Positions 1-6,770 of a stretch of 6,770 nucleotides of DNA are shown in pieces. Source of the DNA: Pseudomonadota bacterium (GTDB lineage Bacteria > Pseudomonadota > Gammaproteobacteria > Burkholderiales > Burkholderiaceae_C); NCBI GenBank assembly GCA_023394015.1, contig JAEXBL010000045.1, forward strand, positions 1 to 6,770. The letters run 5' to 3'. Numbering within the stretch: position 1 is the stretch's first letter; each line of letters opens with the position of its first letter. The notes under the pieces are model-generated. The model did not search any database. It was not told the origin of the DNA and worked only from the letters and a program-made list of their open reading frames with translations. The position numbers and the translations under genes were made by a program.

Positions 1-14
1 CCACCCCCTCCCCC

Positions 15-1424
15 ATGCAAACACAAGTCAACGCAGGCGCCGCGCTTTGGCCGGCCTGCCTCGAGGTGCTGGCCCAGGAGTTGCCCGAGCAGCAGTTCAA
101 CACCTGGATCCGCCCCTTGAGCGCCCAGCTGGCCAGCGACCAGTCCAAGCTCACGCTGTTCGTGGGCAACCGCTTCAAGCTGGACTGGGTGCGCGCCCAG
201 TACGCTGCCCGCATCGGCGGCATCCTGGAGTCGCTGCACGGGCAACCCATCAACGTGGAGTTGGCGCTTGCTCCGCGTGCAGCGCCCGTCAGGCCATCAT
301 CTCCTGTGGTCGATCGTCCCGTCGATCATGGCATGCCGCCGGCCGTGCAGCCCAGCGCACCGGCCGAATCCGCCGCCGAGGAAGCCCCCGGCAGCAGCGG
401 CTTTCGCAGCCGGCTGAACACCGCCCTGACCTTCGACACCCTGGTCGAAGGCACGGCCAACCGCATGGCGCGGGCGGCGGCGCTGCACGTGGCGGGCGCG
501 CCGGGGCAGCTGTACAACCCGCTCTTCATCTACGGCGGCGTGGGCCTGGGCAAGACGCACCTGATGCACGCGGTGGGCAACCGGCTGCTGCAGGACCGGC
601 CGCAGGCCAAAGTTCTCTACATCCATGCCGAGCAGTTCGTCTCGGATGTGGTCAAGGCCTACCAGCGCAAGACCTTCGACCAGTTCAAGGACCGCTACCA
701 CTCGCTCGATCTGCTGCTGATCGACGACGTGCAGTTCTTCGCTAACAAGGACCGCACGCAGGAGGAATTCTTCAACGCCTTCGAGGCCCTGCTGGCCAAG
801 AAGAGCCACATCGTGATGACCAGCGACACCTACCCCAAGGGCCTGGCCGACATCCACGAGCGGCTGGTGTCGCGCTTCGACTCGGGCCTGACGGTGGCGC
901 TGGAGCCGCCCGAGCTGGAGATGCGCGTGGCCATCCTGATCAGCAAGGCCGCCGCCGAAGGCACCGAGATGCCCGAGGAGGTGGCGTTCTTCGTCGCCAA
1001 GAACGTGCGCTCCAACGTGCGCGAGCTGGAGGGCGCGCTGCGCAAGATCCTGGCCTATTCGCGCTTCAACCAGAAGGAAATCTCCATCGCCCTGGCGCGC
1101 GAGGCGCTGCGCGATTTGCTGTCGATCCAGAACCGGCAGATCAGCGTCGAGAACATCCAGAAGACCGTGGCCGACTACTACAAGATCAAGGTCTCGGACA
1201 TGTACAGCAAGAAGCGTCCGGCCAGCATTGCCCGGCCGCGCCAGATCGCCATGTACCTGGCCAAGGAGTTGACGCAGAAAAGCCTGCCCGAGATCGGCGA
1301 GCTGTTCGGCGGGCGCGACCACACCACGGTGCTGCACGCGGTGCGCAAGATCGCCGGCGAGCGCCAGCAGCTGACCGAGCTGAACCAGCAACTGCACGTG
1401 CTGGAGCAGACGCTGAAAGGATGA
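15..1424 (+). CDS. dnaA: Chromosomal replication initiator protein DnaA
   Basis: DnaA is the cytoplasmic AAA+ ATPase that binds DnaA boxes at oriC, melts the origin and helps load the replicative helicase. The 469-residue product has all four domains and is close to the 467 residues of E. coli DnaA. Domain I is at about 1-85 ([14 protein letters not shown] at 22-35). Domain II, about 86-134, is a Pro/Ala-rich linker, and its DNA around 291-330 looks less GC-rich than its surroundings. The AAA+ domain has Walker [10 protein letters not shown] at 174-182, Walker B LLLIDDVQ at 233-240, sensor I MTSD at 268-271, the Box VII arginine finger R287 in SRF, and sensor II R336 in NVRELEGAL. Domain IV has the basic loop near 399-411 and the DnaA-box-reading motif [11 protein letters not shown] at 432-442. 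ATG at 15 is the only plausible start in the window. Only 14 C-rich bases precede it and no upstream in-frame stop is visible, so an earlier start outside the window cannot be excluded. Confidence 0.98.
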   Translation: MQTQVNAGAALWPACLEVLAQELPEQQFNTWIRPLSAQLASDQSKLTLFVGNRFKLDWVRAQYAARIGGILESLHGQPINVELALAPRAAPVRPSSPVVDRPVDHGMPPAVQPSAPAESAAEEAPGSSGFRSRLNTALTFDTLVEGTANRMARAAALHVAGAPGQLYNPLFIYGGVGLGKTHLMHAVGNRLLQDRPQAKVLYIHAEQFVSDVVKAYQRKTFDQFKDRYHSLDLLLIDDVQFFANKDRTQEEFFNAFEALLAKKSHIVMTSDTYPKGLADIHERLVSRFDSGLTVALEPPELEMRVAILISKAAAEGTEMPEEVAFFVAKNVRSNVRELEGALRKILAYSRFNQKEISIALAREALRDLLSIQNRQISVENIQKTVADYYKIKVSDMYSKKRPASIARPRQIAMYLAKELTQKSLPEIGELFGGRDHTTVLHAVRKIAGERQQLTELNQQLHVLEQTLKG

Positions 1425-1440
1425 CCCCGCCAGCCGCCCG

Positions 1441-1462
1441 TTGGAGGCCGAAAGGCCACCAA
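1441..1462 (+). repeat. GAAA-loop hairpin behind dnaA
   Basis: Arms TTGG-A-GGCC (1441-1449) and GGCC-A-CCAA (1454-1462) pair around a GAAA loop (1450-1453), with a single A-A mismatch in the middle. GAAA is a GNRA-type tetraloop, which stabilises RNA hairpins. The structure begins 16 bases after the dnaA stop. It is followed by AAAA and then GC-rich sequence, not a T-tract, so it is not a standard intrinsic terminator for dnaA. It could stabilise the dnaA mRNA 3' end, attenuate read-through into dnaN, or be accidental. Confidence 0.5.
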
Positions 1463-1469
1463 AACCGGC

Positions 1470-1475
1470 GACAAT
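1470..1475 (+). promoter_or_regulatory. Candidate -10 element of a dnaN promoter
   Basis: GACAAT matches TATAAT at four of six positions and stands out in a GC-rich gap, about 95 bases before the dnaN start. No good -35 lies at normal spacing: CCGAAA at 1448-1453, 16 bases away, matches TTGACA at three positions and sits inside the hairpin. In many proteobacteria dnaN is transcribed both with dnaA and from its own promoters, so a promoter here is plausible but not demonstrated. Confidence 0.25.
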
Positions 1476-1560
1476 ACGGGGTTGCCCGCCACCTGGCCCT
1501 GTCTGCGGTTTGGGGCGTCACGCGGCGCGGCCTCCCAGCGCCTGTCATGACGAGGATTTA

Positions 1561-1567
1561 GAGGAAG
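1561..1567 (+). promoter_or_regulatory. Ribosome binding site of dnaN
   Basis: GAGGAAG is a clear Shine-Dalgarno sequence; its GAGG core ends five bases before the ATG at 1570. It decides the dnaN start in favour of this ATG over the in-frame TTG at 1441. The extra 43 residues from that TTG are Pro/Arg/Cys-rich and unlike the start of any sliding clamp I know. Confidence 0.85.
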
Positions 1568-1569
1568 CC

Positions 1570-2700
1570 ATGATCGTTCTGAAGACCACCCAAAACCAGT
1601 TGCTCGGCGCGCTGCAGTCGGTTGCCGGCATCGTCGAGCGGCGCCACACGCTGCCGGTGCTGGCCAACGTGCTGCTGCGCAAGAGCGGCGACACGGTGCA
1701 GCTCACCACCAGCGACCTCGAGATCCAGATCCGCACCACGGCCGAACTGGGCGGCGACGGCGGCAACCTGGCCACCACGGTGGGCGCGCGCAAGCTGATC
1801 GACATCCTGCGCTCCATGCCCGCCGACCAGACGGTGAGCCTGGAGGCGCAGCAGAGCAAGCTGATCCTCAAGGGTGGCAAGTCGCGCTTCACGCTGCAGA
1901 CGCTGCCGGCCGAGGACTTCCCGCTGGTGCAGGAGGCGCCGAGCTTCGGCCCGGCCTTCAAGGTGCCACAGAAGACGCTGAAGAACCTGCTCGACCAGGT
2001 GGCCTTCGCCATGGCGGTGCACGACATCCGCTACTACCTCAACGGCATCCTGTTCGTGGCCGAGGGCCGGCAGCTCAGCCTGGTCGCCACCGACGGCCAC
2101 CGCCTGGCCTTTGCCAGCGCCACGCTGGACGTCGAGGTGCCCAAGCAGGAGGTGATCCTGCCGCGCAAGACGGTGATCGAGCTGCAGCGCCTGCTGTCGG
2201 ACGCCGCCGTGCCCGAGGGGCAGGACGCGCCGATGATCGAGATGCAGTTCGCCGCCAACCAGGCCAAGTTCAGCTTCGGCGCCATGGAGTTCGTCACCAA
2301 GCTGGTCGAGGGCAAGTTCCCCGACTACAACCGCGTGATCCCCAAGAACCACAGCAACAGCGTCACCCTGGGCCGCGCGCCGCTGCTGGCCAGCCTGCAG
2401 CGCACCGCCATCCTGACCAGCGAGAAGTTCAAGGGCGTGCGCCTGAACTTCGAGCCCGGCCTGCTGCGCGTGACCTCCAACAACGCCGAGCAGGAAGAGG
2501 CCACCGACGAGCTGGACATCGACTACGGCGGCGACGCGATCGAGATCGGCTTCAACGTCACCTACCTGATCGACGCGCTGGCCAACATGAGCCAGCAGGA
2601 GATGGTGAAGATCGACCTGCAGGACGCCAACAGCTCGGCGCTGATCACCTTGCCCGACAACGCCAACTTCAAGTACGTGGTGATGCCCATGCGCATCTGA
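1570..2700 (+). CDS. dnaN: DNA polymerase III subunit beta (sliding clamp)
   Basis: DnaN forms the ring-shaped homodimer that encircles DNA and tethers polymerase III. It also binds other clamp partners such as MutS, MutL, DNA ligase and Hda. The product is 376 residues, slightly longer than the 366 of E. coli, and fits the usual three repeated clamp domains (about 1-125, 130-255 and 256-376). Conserved landmarks are RRHTLPVLANVLL at 24-36, the domain 2 motif TDGHRLA at 174-180, FPDYNRVIP at 250-258, and the C-terminus VVMPMRI at 370-376. TDGHRL and the MPMR tail form the hydrophobic cleft that takes clamp-binding peptides, so partner binding should be intact. The gene lies 145 bases behind dnaA in the usual order. 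The start is fixed by a strong Shine-Dalgarno sequence and by MIVLKTTQNQLLGAL aligning with clamp N-termini. There is no truncation or frameshift. Confidence 0.98.
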   Translation: MIVLKTTQNQLLGALQSVAGIVERRHTLPVLANVLLRKSGDTVQLTTSDLEIQIRTTAELGGDGGNLATTVGARKLIDILRSMPADQTVSLEAQQSKLILKGGKSRFTLQTLPAEDFPLVQEAPSFGPAFKVPQKTLKNLLDQVAFAMAVHDIRYYLNGILFVAEGRQLSLVATDGHRLAFASATLDVEVPKQEVILPRKTVIELQRLLSDAAVPEGQDAPMIEMQFAANQAKFSFGAMEFVTKLVEGKFPDYNRVIPKNHSNSVTLGRAPLLASLQRTAILTSEKFKGVRLNFEPGLLRVTSNNAEQEEATDELDIDYGGDAIEIGFNVTYLIDALANMSQQEMVKIDLQDANSSALITLPDNANFKYVVMPMRI

Positions 2701-2719
2701 TGCGCCAAGCCACCATTTG

Positions 2720-5383
<2,664 letters not shown>

Positions 5384-5408
5384 GCGGCGCCGGCGAGCGC
5401 CCTCCGGC

Positions 5409-6140
5409 ATGCGCATCGTCCGCTTCCCGCTCAATGCCCACGGCCGCGATTTCGCGGTGGGCGATATCCATGGCGCCTTTGCGGCGCTGGAAGCGGCCCT
5501 GACCGCCATCGGTTTCGACCGCCGCCGCGACCGGCTGTTCTCGGTCGGCGACCTGGTCGACCGCGGCCCCGCCTCGCACACCGTCACCGACTGGCTCGAC
5601 CAGCCCTGGTTTCACGCCGTCTGCGGCAACCACGACTTCATGACCTGGCGCAGCGCGCTGGGCCAGCCGTTCGAGCCGGTCGACCACCTGGCCCACGGCG
5701 GCCAGTGGCTGGCGCAGCTGCCGCCGCCCGAGCAGCGGCGCATCGGCCAGCGCCTGGCCGCCCTGCCCATGGCCATGGAGGTGGAAACGCCGGCCGGCCT
5801 GGTCGGCATCGTGCACGCCGACTTTCCGTCGGACGACTGGCAGGATCTGGCGCACATCGACTGGTCGCAGTTGGACCGCATGGGCTCCGTCGCCGGCCAA
5901 TGCCTGTGGTCCACCGACCGCTACCGCCTGCGCTACGCCGGCCCGGTGGCCCACATCCGCGCCGTGGTGCACGGGCACCAGCGCGTTCCGGTGGCGCAGG
6001 TGCTGGGCAATGTGCACTTCATCGAGACCTGTGGCTGGCAGCCGGCGGGCCACTTCACGTTTCTGGAGCTGCAAAGCCTGCAGCCCCGCACCGGGCCGGG
6101 CGGGCGCCTGGCTGCGCCCCCGCGCCCGCGCTACCGCTAG
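5409..6140 (+). CDS. PPP-family metallophosphatase (lambda phosphatase/PrpA-like)
   Basis: This 243-residue protein has the calcineurin-like fold motifs in order: GDIHG at 18-22, GDLVDRG at 47-53, GNHD at 73-76, H136 in VGIVHAD, and HGH at 188-190. It aligns along its length with phage lambda phosphatase and bacterial PrpA/PrpB, which remove phosphate from Ser/Thr and some Tyr residues using two metal ions. Metal ligands D19, H21, D48, N74, H136 and H188 and the general acid H75 are all present. Two things are odd. The box usually written RGNHE reads CGNHD (C72), and the later WNR-type arginine region reads LWSTDRYR (166-173). Both differ at phosphate-contact arginines in lambda phosphatase, so the substrate may differ. 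Residues 222-243 form a Pro/Gly/Arg-rich basic tail outside the fold. There is no signal peptide, so it should be cytoplasmic. It starts 25 bases after gyrB without a clear Shine-Dalgarno sequence and is probably cotranscribed. A diadenosine tetraphosphatase (ApaH-like) role is less likely but not excluded. Confidence 0.85.
   Translation: MRIVRFPLNAHGRDFAVGDIHGAFAALEAALTAIGFDRRRDRLFSVGDLVDRGPASHTVTDWLDQPWFHAVCGNHDFMTWRSALGQPFEPVDHLAHGGQWLAQLPPPEQRRIGQRLAALPMAMEVETPAGLVGIVHADFPSDDWQDLAHIDWSQLDRMGSVAGQCLWSTDRYRLRYAGPVAHIRAVVHGHQRVPVAQVLGNVHFIETCGWQPAGHFTFLELQSLQPRTGPGGRLAAPPRPRYR
6137..6140. other. Shared CTAG carrying both convergent stop codons
   Basis: The palindrome CTAG gives TAG at 6138-6140 to the phosphatase gene on the + strand and TAG at 6139-6137 to the glycosylase gene on the - strand. 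The two coding regions therefore overlap tail to tail by four bases, with no room for an intergenic terminator. It is the only CTAG I found by eye in the window. Confidence 0.9.
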
Positions 6141-6770
6141 GGTGCAGCGGGGTCAGGCGGCGTCTGCCGGCCGCGCAGCACCGCCATCGCCAGGCACAAG
6201 TCCTGCCACGCCTTGGCCTTCTCGGGCAGGGCGCGCAGCAGGTAGGCGGGGTGGTAGGTGACGACGACGGGCACGCCTTCGTAAGCATGCACGCGCCCGC
6301 GCAGGCGGCCGATGGGCTCGGTGGTCTGCAGCAGGGACTGCACCGCAAAGCGGCCCATGGCGAGGATGATCCTGGGCTGCACCAACGCGACCTGGCGGCG
6401 CAGGTAGGGCTCGCACTGGGCGATTTCCTGCGGCTGCGGGTTGCGGTTGCCGGGCGGGCGGCACTTGAGCACGTTGGCGATGTAGACGCCGCTTTGCTTC
6501 GGGCCTTTCGGGTCGCCGGCGGCATCCGCGCCGACAGCCGCCATGTCCATGGCCTCATCGGCCCGGCGCGACACGCCGATGGCGGCCAGCATGGCGTCGA
6601 GCAGCTTGCCGGCCTGGCCCACGAAGGGCTGGCCCTGGCGGTCCTCGTTCTCGCCGGGCGCTTCGCCAATGACCATCCAGTCGGCCGTGCGAGCGCCGAC
6701 GCCGAACACGGTTTGCGCGCGGCCGGCGCACAGGCCGCAGGCGCGGCAGCCGGCGACCGCGGCTTCGAGC
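6137..6770 (-). CDS. Family 4 uracil-DNA glycosylase (4Fe-4S), N-terminus outside window
   Basis: Family 4 uracil-DNA glycosylases cut uracil from DNA after cytosine deamination or dUMP misincorporation, which starts base excision repair. The reading frame stays open to the window edge, giving 210 visible residues, so the GTG at 6709 is not taken as the start. The visible part opens with LEAAVAGCRACGLC, whose C-x2-C provides the first two cluster cysteines. Next comes the active-site motif GEAPGENEDRQGQPFVGQAG, with E and D in the uracil-pocket region. The second cysteine pair is in LKCRPPGNRNPQ and QCEPYL (C-x15-C). The C-terminal motif is TYHPAYLLR. All family 4 hallmarks visible here are intact. 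The missing part should be the N-terminal region, which in many betaproteobacteria includes a variable linker. The gene is convergent with the phosphatase gene, so it belongs to a different transcription unit that enters from beyond 6770. Confidence 0.93.
   Translation of the reverse strand, partial: LEAAVAGCRACGLCAGRAQTVFGVGARTADWMVIGEAPGENEDRQGQPFVGQAGKLLDAMLAAIGVSRRADEAMDMAAVGADAAGDPKGPKQSGVYIANVLKCRPPGNRNPQPQEIAQCEPYLRRQVALVQPRIILAMGRFAVQSLLQTTEPIGRLRGRVHAYEGVPVVVTYHPAYLLRALPEKAKAWQDLCLAMAVLRGRQTPPDPAAP

Noticed and set aside
291..330. A locally less GC-rich patch in dnaA with two GATC sites, considered as an insertion or transferred segment
   Set aside because: It encodes the domain II linker, which is weakly constrained and variable in all DnaA proteins. 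The reading frame and flanking domains are intact, so relaxed selection explains it.
297..1397. A 366-residue open frame on the - strand across dnaA
   Set aside because: The composition is rich in Leu, Gln, Val, His and Ala from reversed dnaA codons, with no motif. It is a shadow of dnaA.
1441..1569. A longer dnaN starting at the in-frame TTG at 1441
   Set aside because: The added 43 residues do not look like clamp sequence, the TTG lies within the hairpin and has no Shine-Dalgarno sequence, while ATG 1570 has a strong one.
1425..1569. oriC or DnaA boxes in the dnaA-dnaN gap
   Set aside because: I found no sequence close to TTATCCACA on either strand here or elsewhere in the window, and no AT-rich unwinding stretch. 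The origin is more likely upstream of dnaA.
6102..6119. A GC hairpin (GGGCGC / GCGCCC, 6-base loop) as a terminator for the phosphatase gene
   Set aside because: It lies inside the coding region before the stop, has no T-tract, and short stems like this are expected by chance in such GC-rich sequence.

Overview
The window is a GC-rich chromosomal segment that starts at dnaA and carries the classic replication-initiation cluster dnaA - dnaN - gyrB on the + strand. It continues with a PPP-type metallophosphatase gene on the same strand and ends inside a convergent family 4 uracil-DNA glycosylase gene on the - strand. Protein character (for example the DnaA stretch [14 protein letters not shown] and SRFDSGL after sensor I) and the style of the intergenic sequence suggest a betaproteobacterium of the Burkholderiales, probably the Comamonadaceae (Acidovorax/Alicycliphilus-like). 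This assignment comes from sequence memory, not from a search.

Layout: 1-14 is a C-rich leader with no visible ribosome binding site. 15-1424 is dnaA. 1425-1569 is a gap with a GAAA-capped hairpin, a weak promoter candidate and a purine-rich Shine-Dalgarno sequence. 1570-2700 is dnaN. 2701-2800 is a gap largely occupied by what looks like a diverged copy of a dispersed Comamonadaceae intergenic repeat with nested inverted arms. 2801-5383 is gyrB. 5409-6140 is the phosphatase gene, 25 bases behind gyrB with no intervening terminator. 6137-6770 is the glycosylase gene, whose N-terminus lies beyond the window. The two convergent genes share one CTAG palindrome that supplies both stop codons. No gap reaches 300 bases.

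Functionally, DnaA opens the origin, the DnaN clamp tethers polymerase III (and also serves DnaA inactivation through Hda in related bacteria), and GyrB powers the negative supercoiling needed for initiation and fork progress. The glycosylase removes uracil from DNA. The phosphatase has no evident functional link to replication. The origin is probably just upstream of the window, because no convincing DnaA box was found inside it.

This is essentially a housekeeping region. I see no sign of a new defence, mobile or biosynthetic system. The points most worth a second look are the phosphatase's apparent loss of two phosphate-contact arginines, the repeat element placed directly upstream of gyrB, and the shared CTAG stop.
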